Below, one piece after another: positions 15,828-23,534 of a stretch of 35,052 nucleotides of DNA. Position 1 is the first letter of the stretch. The number at the start of each line of letters is the position of its first letter. The position numbers and the translations under genes were made by a program. The stretch is taken from NCBI GenBank assembly GCA_902812505.1, contig CADDZQ010000008.1, forward strand, positions 1 to 35,052, in the 5' to 3' direction. The notes below the pieces were generated by a model. The model was not told the origin of the DNA and did no database searches. It saw only the letters and a program-made list of their open reading frames with translations. This DNA is from an archaeon (GTDB taxonomy: Archaea; Thermoproteota; Thermoprotei_A; Marsarchaeales; Marsarchaeaceae).

Positions 15828-16754
15828 CTAGCGGAGGTAGAGTAGCCAGTCTTCGTGTCCGTCCACTTCGCCGTGCACAACCTCTAGATATCGTTTTCTT
15901 ATCTTCGCTGTTATAGGGTAGTTTGAGCCGTCGCCTATCTGCCTACCGTCAACCTCTCTTATGGGTACCACCTCTGTGGCGGTGCCAGAGAAGAATAACT
16001 CGTCGGCCGTGTAGAGCTCCTCGCGTGTTATGTTCACTCTCTCAGTGGTGATATCCATTTCCTGTGCGAGTTTGAGCACGGTGTCACGTGTGATTCCCCG
16101 TAGAACCCCCGCGCTTGCTGGGGGAGTTGAGAGCACGCCGTTTTTAACCCTGAAGATGTTTTCACCGCTACCCTCGGTAACATATCCCTCAGTGTTGAGC
16201 ATTATGGCTTCATCGAAGCCGTTCTTAACAGCTTCCGCCTTAGCCAATCCCCCGTTAGCATAGTTGGCTGTTGACTTAGCCTGAGGTGGCAGGGATTGGG
16301 CGTTTATTCTTCTCCAGCTGGAAACCATGCATCTGACACCCTTCATCGGTGTTTTTGAACCAAGGTATGAACCCCACTCCCATGCCGCAACGGCCACCTG
16401 CACGGGGCTGTTCAGGGGGTTAACACCCATCGTACCATACCCCCTGAAGACTATTGGCCTTACATAACACTCTCTGTAACCGTTTGCGTTAACAGTGAGC
16501 CTAACAGCATCAATCAATTCCTCCATGTTGTATGGTATGTCCATCATGTAGATCTTACTACTCTCGAAAAGTCTTTTTAGATGGTCTTTAAGACGGAAGG
16601 CCGCTGGCCCCTTAGGTGTGGTGTACACTCTTATACCCTCAAAAACAGCTGAGGCGTAGTGTAGGGCGTGGGTTAATACGTGTACTTTCGCATCCTCCCA
16701 GTCCACCAGCCTTCCGTCAAGCCAGATTTTGGAGCCTTTGAGGGACACCTTCAA
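15828..16754 (-). CDS. ilvE: Branched-chain amino acid aminotransferase
   Basis: PLP enzyme of fold type IV that interconverts Leu/Ile/Val and their 2-oxo acids, using glutamate/2-oxoglutarate. 308 residues, the usual length. Marks are HALHYASAVFEGIRVY (29-44), YVRPIVFRGYG, the Schiff-base Lys160 in QAKSTANYANG, EGSGENIF (194-201, PLP-pocket Glu), GVLRGITRDTVLKLA and FFSGTATEVVPIREVDGRQIG. D-amino acid aminotransferase and aminodeoxychorismate lyase are less likely given this signature set. TTG at 16754 lies about 28 bases from a TATA box (16778-16785), so a leaderless TTG start is proposed. It stands as a single gene between the sdh operon and the hairpin-rich spacer. Confidence 0.93.
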   Translation of the reverse strand: MKVSLKGSKIWLDGRLVDWEDAKVHVLTHALHYASAVFEGIRVYTTPKGPAAFRLKDHLKRLFESSKIYMMDIPYNMEELIDAVRLTVNANGYRECYVRPIVFRGYGTMGVNPLNSPVQVAVAAWEWGSYLGSKTPMKGVRCMVSSWRRINAQSLPPQAKSTANYANGGLAKAEAVKNGFDEAIMLNTEGYVTEGSGENIFRVKNGVLSTPPASAGVLRGITRDTVLKLAQEMDITTERVNITREELYTADELFFSGTATEVVPIREVDGRQIGDGSNYPITAKIRKRYLEVVHGEVDGHEDWLLYLR

Positions 16755-16777
16755 TCAAATACAAATCGAACATGGGG

Positions 16778-16785
16778 TTATAAAA
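16778..16785 (-). promoter_or_regulatory. TATA box for ilvE
   Basis: Minus strand reads CTTTTATAACC. The centre is about 27 bases upstream of the TTG at 16754. Confidence 0.6.
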
Positions 16786-16875
16786 GCTAGTCGAAATCTC
16801 TAATTCAAACTAATACAGTTGCGATAAAGAACCATTTAAAAAGTTATTAAAAGTTTGACATTAAACTATATGTTT

Positions 16876-17622
16876 TTAGTATGTGTCATCCTTTGGAGGA
16901 TTGATGACACGCATCTTGAGTAGCTGGATGGCTAGAGCTGGATCCACACCCTTGGGGCAAACACGCGAGCATGCGCCCAGAAACTCGCAGCCCCACACAC
17001 CCTCAAACGTGTCCAGCGCCTCCAATCTGGCCTTTGCACCCTCATCCCTGGAGTCCGCAATGTATCTATAGGCTTGGGACAATGCTTGTGGACCCTTAAA
17101 GCCTGGGTTTAGGTTTGAAACTGGGCATGCATCAACGCATAGACCACACTTTATACAGTATGTGAATGGCAGGTATTCATCGAGCTGTTTGCTTGTTTGC
17201 ACATACTCCTTTTCCGCCCTGAACTTTTCAGCCCTATCCCGCCTTATGAGCCATGGTTTGACACTCTTGTGCTTTGCGAAGAAGTCGTCGAAGTCGCACA
17301 CCAAGTCGCGTAGCACGGGGTGACCCAGCATTGGTTCAACTTCAACTGTGTCACCGCACTCTTTGAGTATGTTGGTTTCACACGCGAGCCGCGGTTTACC
17401 GTTAACAACCATGCCGCAGGAGCCGCATATACCCATCCTACAACTATACCTGATGGACAGTGTTTGGTCCTGTTTCTCCTTGATGGCTATGAGTGCGCTG
17501 AGGACGGTTGTGAATCTGTCAACTTCTAACCTATAGGATTTAACTGTGAACTGTTTTGTCTCAGGGTCAAACCTCTTAACCCGTATTTCAACAGTTTTGG
17601 ACTCGCTCAAAGCACGTCTCAA
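16876..17622 (-). CDS. sdhB: Succinate dehydrogenase iron-sulfur subunit
   Basis: Electron-transfer subunit of complex II, passing electrons from the SdhA flavin to quinone. 248 residues with the standard three-cluster layout: [2Fe-2S] ligands Cys61/66/69/81 in CRMGICGSCG...C; [4Fe-4S] ligands Cys156/159/162 with Cys222; and [3Fe-4S] ligands Cys166/212/218. The order C-x2-C-x2-C-x3-CP and C-x5-C-x3-CP is that of classical SdhB, not the extended HdrB-associated type. The start is TTG at 17622, overlapping the previous gene's stop by four bases (TTGA). It is the last gene of the sdhA-C-D-B operon. Confidence 0.95.
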   Translation of the reverse strand: MRRALSESKTVEIRVKRFDPETKQFTVKSYRLEVDRFTTVLSALIAIKEKQDQTLSIRYSCRMGICGSCGMVVNGKPRLACETNILKECGDTVEVEPMLGHPVLRDLVCDFDDFFAKHKSVKPWLIRRDRAEKFRAEKEYVQTSKQLDEYLPFTYCIKCGLCVDACPVSNLNPGFKGPQALSQAYRYIADSRDEGAKARLEALDTFEGVWGCEFLGACSRVCPKGVDPALAIQLLKMRVINPPKDDTY

Positions 17623-17813
17623 CTCCCGTGAACGTAGGCGTCCCGTATACCCACCAAGCCGAACACGATTGCTCCAAGGGCTGCGAGGAAGCCTAGCACT
17701 TCCCTAGCAGTCGCTGTCTGATTTAATGGTGACATAATGGCTATAAGCCATAGTAGGATGGGTACACCCACCATGCCTAGATAGCTTAGAAGCATAACCC
17801 TGCTTGCCCTCAT
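17619..17813 (-). CDS. sdhD: Small membrane subunit, probable succinate dehydrogenase anchor SdhD
   Basis: 64-residue protein with two membrane helices (about 6-27 and 38-57). It is assigned by position between sdhC and sdhB in a tightly packed operon, not by sequence signature. The true start is the ATG at 17813, which overlaps the sdhC stop as ATGA. A longer open frame reaching back to 18026 is only the shadow of sdhC. The only His (His62) is in the polar C-terminal tail, so no intramembrane heme ligand is available here. It is very short for SdhD (usually 100-120 residues). Confidence 0.75.
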   Translation of the reverse strand: MRASRVMLLSYLGMVGVPILLWLIAIMSPLNQTATAREVLGFLAALGAIVFGLVGIRDAYVHGS

Positions 17814-18232
17814 ATGGACCACCACACGGCTGCAAGTATAAAGCCTACGACCCACAGGATCATCACAGCGTAGGGTAGGGCGCGGTATACGCCTGACTTT
17901 GATCCATAACGCTTCTTTACTAAGAAGAGGTAGGACTCGTTTAGGTGGCCGAAGGCTTGTCCACGTGATGCGATTAGTGAGAAAGCTTTGGCCGTCTCGT
18001 ATACTTGTGGTGTGAAGAGTATCCATTCAACGAGTGTTAGGGGTTTTAACAAGAAGTCTAGACCGCCTAGGAATATGCCTATGAGTAGAATCAGCCCGTA
18101 TATGATGCTATAGGGTATGAGTATACGGTAGAATAGCGCGTGGATAAACGCCTCCCTATCAAACCTCCATGACCTGCCTATGTTTGAAGCCCTCCCCCTA
18201 AAGTCGTACGACTTCTTAGCCAAACCAACCAC
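17810..18232 (-). CDS. sdhC: Membrane protein, probable succinate dehydrogenase anchor SdhC
   Basis: 140-residue protein with two clear membrane helices (about 35-60 and 118-138) and a less hydrophobic middle segment (about 64-88). Assigned to the complex II membrane anchor by operon position: it starts seven bases after the sdhA stop and overlaps the next gene by four bases. His31 and His96 are the only histidines and both lie outside the helices, so the heme b ligand seen in many SdhC proteins is not visible. If correct, this is a heme-poor or heme-free anchor. The wording does not match the HdrB-like SdhC of Sulfolobus. Confidence 0.75.
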   Translation of the reverse strand: MVGLAKKSYDFRGRASNIGRSWRFDREAFIHALFYRILIPYSIIYGLILLIGIFLGGLDFLLKPLTLVEWILFTPQVYETAKAFSLIASRGQAFGHLNESYLFLVKKRYGSKSGVYRALPYAVMILWVVGFILAAVWWSI

Positions 18233-18238
18233 GCCTCC

Positions 18239-19987
18239 CTAATAGGTTCTCTCCTTGGGTTCCCATTTTGTTAACTTCACTGGTATATAGGATAGTCTTG
18301 GCTCCTCACTTGTCCTATAGGCCAAGGTGTGTTTAAGCCAGTTAGCGTCGTCCCTCTTTGGATACTCCACCATGGCGTGGGCGCCCCTGCTCTCCTTTCT
18401 GGCTATAGCGCTCACTATCACCACCTCTGCTAACTCTATCATGTTACCTATCTCGAGGGCATCACGGAAGTTAGTATTGTACACCCTACCCTTGTCAGTT
18501 ATGTATATATCCGAGTAGCTCCTCTTTAGCTCAGCAACTCTTTTCTTGGCCTCCAACAGACCCTTTGTGTCACGGTACACATAGACGAGTGTGTCCATGG
18601 TTTCCCAAAGCTTGAAGCGTAGCTCATAGGGATTCTGTGTGCCCTTGTTGTCTAAGAGTTTGACTATTTTGTTGTATTCCTCCTCGGCTCTCGCAGTGGT
18701 CTTGGAGCGGCTGTCGCTGGGTTCCCCGGTGTTTGAAGCCCTTTTCGCAGCCATCTCACCCGTTATTCTACCCCATATCACACACTGGCTTAGCGAGTTG
18801 CTTCCAAGCCTGTTTGAACCATGCACACTTACGCATCCACACTCTCCAGCGGCCCATAATCCCTCTACGGGTGTTTTCGCGTCGTCAAGCATGACTTGAC
18901 CTTGGATGTTGGTGTGTATTCCACCCATCGTGAAGTGGGCTGCAGGTCTTACGGGTATCGGCTCTTCCGCGGGGTTTATACCCAGCATCTTGATTGCCAT
19001 CTCCTTTATCATAGGTAGTCTTTCATCTATTTTCTCTTCACCTAGGTGTCTTAGGTCGAGCAGGAGGTGCTTCATACCCGAGGCTTTATGCGTTAATCCC
19101 CTACCCTCGTTTATCTCTGTGACCATCGCCCTCGAAACTATGTCACGTGGGGCTAGCTCCATCTTGCTCTTAGCATACCTCTCCATGAATCTCTCCTCCT
19201 TGTTGTTGAGCAGGTATCCACCCTCCCCCCGAGCCGCCTCGGTTATGAGTATACCGCTTGGAATAAGCCCTGTGGGGTGGAATTGCACAAACTCCATGTC
19301 CTTCAGTGGTATGCCAGCCTTGTAGGCTAAGGCTATTCCGTCGCCCGTACTCGAATACGCTGTTGTAGTGAAACCGTATATCCGTGAGAATCCCCCAGTG
19401 GCTATTATACCCGATTTGGCTATGAATAGTTTGGGGTCGCCGCTTGCGAGGTCTATTGCGAGGAAACCCCTGAACACGCCTCCATCAAGGAGTAGGTTGG
19501 TCACATAGTGCTCGTGGAATATGTCGAGGTTGCCGTATTCTAGGAGGCTGTCGTAGAGCGCGCTCATCATGAAGAACCCAGTCTTATCCGCGGCAAACGC
19601 AGTCCTAGGAACACTCATCCCCCCAAACGCTCTGAGCACTATCCTACCTGAGTCATCCCTATTCCAGGGGACCCCGAGGTGGTCGAAGAATCTGATTTCT
19701 TTTGGCGCCTCGTTCACAAGGAGCTCTATGGCGTCTTGGTCTCCCAGGTAGTCTGAACCCTTGGCTGTGTCGAAACCATGTAGCTCTATTGAGTCGCCAG
19801 CCTCCCCTGGATAGAGCACACCGGAAATACCCCCCTCAGCGGAAACAGAGTGGCTTCTCATCGCGTGAAGCTTGGATATTAATGCCACCCTAAGCTTCCC
19901 CTGAGATACCTCAGATGCCTGTAGCGCGGCCCTCATACCGGCCAGACCGCTACCCACTATGGCTACGTCGTACTCGAGTACATCCAT
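18239..19987 (-). CDS. sdhA: Succinate dehydrogenase flavoprotein subunit
   Basis: Catalytic subunit of complex II, oxidising succinate to fumarate in the TCA cycle with covalently bound FAD. 582 residues. Dinucleotide-binding AIVGSGLAGMRAAL (9-22); covalent FAD site His46 in SHSVSAEGGI; substrate-site motifs EFVQFHPTG and TEAARGEGG with the proton-shuttle Arg; APRDIVSRAM; and SNRLGSNSLSQCVIWG near the C-terminal FAD contacts. The C-terminal helical domain and the final KLTKWEPKERTY are typical of succinate dehydrogenases. First gene of the sdhA-C-D-B operon, with a TATA-like element about 30 bases upstream and a divergent glycerate kinase gene behind it. Fumarate reductase activity cannot be excluded from sequence. 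Confidence 0.96.
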   Translation of the reverse strand: MDVLEYDVAIVGSGLAGMRAALQASEVSQGKLRVALISKLHAMRSHSVSAEGGISGVLYPGEAGDSIELHGFDTAKGSDYLGDQDAIELLVNEAPKEIRFFDHLGVPWNRDDSGRIVLRAFGGMSVPRTAFAADKTGFFMMSALYDSLLEYGNLDIFHEHYVTNLLLDGGVFRGFLAIDLASGDPKLFIAKSGIIATGGFSRIYGFTTTAYSSTGDGIALAYKAGIPLKDMEFVQFHPTGLIPSGILITEAARGEGGYLLNNKEERFMERYAKSKMELAPRDIVSRAMVTEINEGRGLTHKASGMKHLLLDLRHLGEEKIDERLPMIKEMAIKMLGINPAEEPIPVRPAAHFTMGGIHTNIQGQVMLDDAKTPVEGLWAAGECGCVSVHGSNRLGSNSLSQCVIWGRITGEMAAKRASNTGEPSDSRSKTTARAEEEYNKIVKLLDNKGTQNPYELRFKLWETMDTLVYVYRDTKGLLEAKKRVAELKRSYSDIYITDKGRVYNTNFRDALEIGNMIELAEVVIVSAIARKESRGAHAMVEYPKRDDANWLKHTLAYRTSEEPRLSYIPVKLTKWEPKERTY

Positions 19988-20014
19988 TTTATCCGTATTG
20001 AAAACGAGGCAGGA

Positions 20015-20024
20015 TGTATTAGTC
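20015..20024 (-). promoter_or_regulatory. TATA-like element for the sdh operon
   Basis: Minus strand reads GACTAATACA, about 30 bases before the ATG at 19987, placing the transcript start a few bases upstream of that codon. Confidence 0.4.
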
Positions 20025-20086
20025 TTTCCATACGTCTAAAGCATAATTGCCGTGTGCAGTTAAACCCGGTGTAGGCTTGGGGAAAG

Positions 20087-21499
20087 GTGAGTAAAGGTTT
20101 TAGCCTTCCTAAGGGGTGTTTACATGATCTGCACTTGATTATAAAGAACTTTGAAGCGCTCGCAGATTCCCCCCACGGTGAAGGTGTTAGGAGGCTGCGG
20201 ACCCACGTGTTAGAGGCTGCTGAAGCAGCCATTAGAAGCGTTATGCCGGAGAGCCTATTCCGCTCAAAGGTGCGTGTTACTGGTAGCACCCTACATGTTT
20301 TGAATGATGCGTTTGACCTTGACGGTTTCAGTGAGATATACGTGATAGGTGGGGGTAAAGCCTCCGTGGAGATGGTCGCCCAACTCAACAATATGCTTGG
20401 GGAGAGGATAAGTGGGGGGGAGGTGGCGGCGAAGGTCGACGGTGAGTTGAAAGTTGGTGCTGTGAGGATTAACCCCGCATCACACCCTGTGCCAAATGAG
20501 AGGTCGCTTGAAGCAACCCAACGTATAATCGAGCTTACGTCTAAGGCAACACCACAATCACTATATATCGTCGTTATATCTGGCGGTGCCTCGGCCATGA
20601 TTGTCTCACCAAGGGAGGGTGTTAGCCTTGAGGATAAGGCGGAGACAACCAAGCTGCTACTCGAGTGCGGTGCGGATATCGAGGAAATAAACACGGTGAG
20701 GAAACACCTCTCTAGGGTTAAAGGTGGCCAACTGCAGAAACTGATTTATCCCGCAACTACAATTGCGCTCATAATATCTGATGTGGTGGGAGATAAACCG
20801 GAGGTTATAGCATCGGGACTTACAGTACCCGACCCAACGAGTTTTCGTGATGCGTATAGGGTTTTGGAGAAGTATGGTCTGCTTAACCGTGTCCCCCAAG
20901 CGGTATTGAAGCTCTTTGAGAGGGGTGTTAAGGGTCTCGAGGAAGAGACGCCGAAGCCTGAAAGCACCGTTTTCAGAACAGCCCACAACTATATAATCGG
21001 TTCGAACACGGATGCGTGTATGGGGGCTTGGAGTTCACTCAAAGAGAGAGGCTACAACCCCCTCCTACTCACAACCCGAATGCAGGGCGAAGCACGGGAG
21101 GTGGGTAGATTCCTAGCGGGTGTTGGCTCATCGTTGAGTAACCCTCCGTTTGATGCCTACGTTATAGGCGGCGAGACCACGGTGACCGTGAAGGGTAATG
21201 GCTTGGGAGGTAGAAACCAAGAGCTGTGCCTATCGGCGCTCATAGCCCTAAGAGGTTGCGGTGGTGTTGTTTTGGCTTCGGTGGGCACAGATGGTGTAGA
21301 CGGTTTCAGTGAAGCGGCGGGTGGCATCATCGATGGATATACCTACTCGGATGCCCTCGAAAAAGGAGTCTCACCGGAAGAATACTTGGATAACAACGAC
21401 TCTGGAACCTTCTTTAAAAGGGTCGGTGGAGCAATACTCACCGGGCCAACGGGAACCAACGTCTCCGATTTGGTTCTACTAGTAACACATAAAGACTAA
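20087..21499 (+). CDS. Glycerate 2-kinase (MOFRL family)
   Basis: Phosphorylates glycerate to 2-phosphoglycerate, as in the non-phosphorylative branch of archaeal Entner-Doudoroff metabolism and in serine or photorespiratory carbon salvage. 470 residues. N-terminal DUF4147 domain with YVIGGGKASVEMV, SHPVPNERS, VISGGASAMI and INTVRKHLSRVKGGQL; C-terminal MOFRL domain with GGETTVTVKGNGLGGRNQEL and SVGTDGVDGFSEAAGG. Both domains are complete. The start is GTG at 20087, preceded by GGGGAAA, which may act as a ribosome binding site; the TATA-like GCATAATT about 43 bases upstream gives a short leader. It is divergent from sdhA. Hydroxypyruvate reductase is the old annotation of this family but the domains are those of the kinase. 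Confidence 0.92.
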   Translation: MSKGFSLPKGCLHDLHLIIKNFEALADSPHGEGVRRLRTHVLEAAEAAIRSVMPESLFRSKVRVTGSTLHVLNDAFDLDGFSEIYVIGGGKASVEMVAQLNNMLGERISGGEVAAKVDGELKVGAVRINPASHPVPNERSLEATQRIIELTSKATPQSLYIVVISGGASAMIVSPREGVSLEDKAETTKLLLECGADIEEINTVRKHLSRVKGGQLQKLIYPATTIALIISDVVGDKPEVIASGLTVPDPTSFRDAYRVLEKYGLLNRVPQAVLKLFERGVKGLEEETPKPESTVFRTAHNYIIGSNTDACMGAWSSLKERGYNPLLLTTRMQGEAREVGRFLAGVGSSLSNPPFDAYVIGGETTVTVKGNGLGGRNQELCLSALIALRGCGGVVLASVGTDGVDGFSEAAGGIIDGYTYSDALEKGVSPEEYLDNNDSGTFFKRVGGAILTGPTGTNVSDLVLLVTHKD

Positions 21500-21600
21500 G
21501 CGTGTTTGACATTAGACGGTTTTCAGATTCCTAAGCGTTTCTACCTCACTTTCTTCGAAACACAAATTAAGCTTTGCGTAATAGTTGTGGTGTGGTTCAT

Positions 21601-22374
21601 GTGTCGTATGAAAACATCTTGGTTGAGAAGAGGAACGGGGTGGGTTTGATAACACTCAATAGGCCAAGTGTGAGGAACGCCCTAAGCACACAGTTGATGC
21701 GGGAGTTGCTTGCGGCGCTCGAATCGTTCGCTGAGGATAATGAGGTGGTTGCCGTTGTGATAACGGGTGGACCGAAGTTCTTCTCCGCTGGTGCCGATAT
21801 CAAGGAGATGAGTGAGAAGACACTAGTTGAGGCGTATCTCGCAGATATGGCTAGGTTCTGGGATGCTGTTGGCGACTACCCCAAACCCCTTATAGCGGCG
21901 GTTAATGGCTACGCCTATGGGGGCGGGCTTGAAATGGTTTTGGCGTGCGATATAGTTGTTTGTTCTGAAGATGCCAAGTTCGGTCAGCCAGAGATAAACA
22001 TAGGTGTGTTCCCCGGCGCTGGGGGCACGCAGAGGCTCCCACGAATAGTAGGTAAGTATAGGGCTATGGAGATGATACTCACTGGTAGGCCGATAAGCGC
22101 TCAGGAGGCATATATGCTTGGCTTAGTTAATAGGGTTGTGCCCGCTGAGGGTGTACTTGACTACGCCTTGGGCATAGCGGGTGAAATAGCCTCCAAGTCG
22201 CCCATCGCCGTCCGCCTCGCAAAGGAGGCTGTGAAGGCGGCGTTCAACACCACGCTTGACGCTGGACTACTCTTCGAGCACAGGCTGTTCTATATGGCCT
22301 TCGGATCCGAGGATAAGGCTGAAGGGATGGCAGCGTTTCTCGAGAAGCGTGAACCAAAGTTCAAGGGCAGGTGA
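21601..22374 (+). CDS. Enoyl-CoA hydratase (crotonase family)
   Basis: Adds water across the 2,3 double bond of enoyl-CoA. 257 residues from GTG 21601. Both catalytic glutamates of crotonase are present: Glu131 in FGQPEINIG and Glu157 in AMEMILTG. The oxyanion-hole segments are FSAGADIKEM and GYAYGGGLEMVLACD, and GAGGTQRLPRIVGK follows. It is therefore a likely true hydratase. It could serve fatty or amino acid degradation, or crotonyl-CoA hydration in the hydroxypropionate/hydroxybutyrate cycle known from Thaumarchaeota; the neighbourhood does not decide. A longer frame from TTG 21574 exists, but a TATA-like AAATTAAG at 21564-21571 puts the transcript start near 21595, favouring 21601. The stop overlaps the next gene by four bases. 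Confidence 0.92.
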   Translation: MSYENILVEKRNGVGLITLNRPSVRNALSTQLMRELLAALESFAEDNEVVAVVITGGPKFFSAGADIKEMSEKTLVEAYLADMARFWDAVGDYPKPLIAAVNGYAYGGGLEMVLACDIVVCSEDAKFGQPEINIGVFPGAGGTQRLPRIVGKYRAMEMILTGRPISAQEAYMLGLVNRVVPAEGVLDYALGIAGEIASKSPIAVRLAKEAVKAAFNTTLDAGLLFEHRLFYMAFGSEDKAEGMAAFLEKREPKFKGR

Positions 22375-23174
22375 GGGCTTTGGAGTACGCTGAGATAACA
22401 TACGCTGTTGATGGCTGTGTTGCGAGGATTACCTTCAATAGACCGAGTGTGCTCAACGCGATAAGCGATAGGATGGCGAGAGAGTTCTCTGATGCGCTTC
22501 GTGTGAGCGCTTCCGATACGGGGGTGCGAGTGGTGGTTGTCACGGGCGCGGGCAGGGGGTTCTCAGCTGGTGAGGATCTGAACGAGCTTATGCAGCATAG
22601 AAGGAGGGTTGGGGCGTTAGACATGGGTGAGAGACTAAGGAGAAAGTATAACCCAATAATACTGCAGATGGTGTCAACCCCCAAACCCATAATTGCCTCG
22701 GTTAACGGTGTGGCAGCGGGCGCTGGGTTCAGCCTAGTGCTTGCATCAGACCTGCGGTTGGCTTCGGATAAGGCGAGCTTTATACCAGCCTTCTCAAGGG
22801 TCGGCCTCGCCCCCGACTCGGGGATCAGTTTCTTCCTCCCCCGAGTTATGGGTTATGCGAGGAGCCTTGAGGCTCTCTTTACGGGTGAGCCAATCGACGC
22901 CCAAACCGCTGAGAGACTGGGGCTTGTGAACAGGGTTGTCAAACACGAAGAGCTCGAGGGTGCGAGCTTAGAGCTGGCGCGGCGACTGGCCGAGGGGCCC
23001 AGCCTAGCCTACTCGTATGCAAAGAGGGCGGTCAACTATGCGCTCAACCACTCACTTGAGGAAGCACTCGAATATGAATCCTCCCTACAGAGTGTGGCTG
23101 GTAGGACCGAGGACCACTCGGAGGCCTTGACAGCATTCATAGAGAAGCGTAAGCCCACATTCAAGGGTAAATAG
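22371..23174 (+). CDS. Enoyl-CoA hydratase/isomerase family protein, PaaG-like
   Basis: 267-residue crotonase-fold protein translationally coupled (GTGA) to the hydratase upstream. Oxyanion-hole segments are FSAGEDLNEL and GVAAGAGFSLVLASDLRLAS. The first catalytic Glu of crotonase is replaced (Phe141 in IPAFSRVGLAPDSG), while Asp149 and Glu167 are present. This pattern resembles PaaG-type isomerases such as 1,2-epoxyphenylacetyl-CoA or enoyl-CoA isomerase, in which the Asp is catalytic. A double-bond isomerase working with the adjacent hydratase in breakdown of unsaturated or aromatic acyl-CoA is the best guess. No other paa genes are in the window. Confidence 0.85.
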   Translation: MRALEYAEITYAVDGCVARITFNRPSVLNAISDRMAREFSDALRVSASDTGVRVVVVTGAGRGFSAGEDLNELMQHRRRVGALDMGERLRRKYNPIILQMVSTPKPIIASVNGVAAGAGFSLVLASDLRLASDKASFIPAFSRVGLAPDSGISFFLPRVMGYARSLEALFTGEPIDAQTAERLGLVNRVVKHEELEGASLELARRLAEGPSLAYSYAKRAVNYALNHSLEEALEYESSLQSVAGRTEDHSEALTAFIEKRKPTFKGK

Positions 23175-23204
23175 CTGGAGGATCATCTTCATATCCCCGC
23201 AGGG

Positions 23205-23213
23205 ATTATATTA
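23205..23213 (+). promoter_or_regulatory. TATA box for the 99-residue protein / UbiB pair
   Basis: ATTATATTA, centre 26 bases before the GTG at 23235. Confidence 0.6.
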
Positions 23214-23234
23214 CGTCGAATTGGTTTTTGTTGC

Positions 23235-23534
23235 GTGGAGTGCGAGCTTGAAGAGTGGGTAGCTCGAGTGGGAGGGGTGATATCAAAGGAGGAGCTAGGG
23301 AGCGTGCCCGCCTGCTGTAAAGAGACTTGGCTAGGCGACCCGAAGGGCGCGCTGAGGCAGTACAGATGCGCTCACGGCTTCCACGTCAGGGAGTACGACT
23401 CTTGGTTCGAGGTTCACCGGGACAGGTTCGATCCAAGACAGAACCCTATCCAGCATGTACTTTATGACACGAGCGCCCCCAAAGTGGTCGCTGGACTGAT
23501 TGGGTATGCAATTGTGAAAATGGTGTATGGGTGA
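23235..23534 (+). CDS. Cys/His-containing small protein, unknown, coupled to UbiB kinase
   Basis: 99 residues that I do not recognise. It has clustered potential metal ligands (Cys3, Cys27, Cys28, Cys45, His47, His50, His61) and a charged central motif EVHRDRFDPRQNPIQHVLYD. The C-terminal segment (about 83-98) is hydrophobic and could touch or span the membrane. It starts with GTG 23235 behind its own TATA box, and its stop overlaps the start of the UbiB gene by four bases, so the two are made together. A role beside the kinase in membrane lipid or quinone metabolism is inferred from this coupling only. Confidence 0.7.
   Translation: MECELEEWVARVGGVISKEELGSVPACCKETWLGDPKGALRQYRCAHGFHVREYDSWFEVHRDRFDPRQNPIQHVLYDTSAPKVVAGLIGYAIVKMVYG

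Noticed and set aside
15716-15916. 66-codon plus-strand frame
   Set aside because: Its second half is antisense to ilvE and its first half covers the hairpins; no protein-like features.
17814-18026. N-terminal extension of the small sdhD frame
   Set aside because: The extra 71 codons are the sdhC gene read in another frame. The ATG at 17813 makes the usual ATGA overlap.
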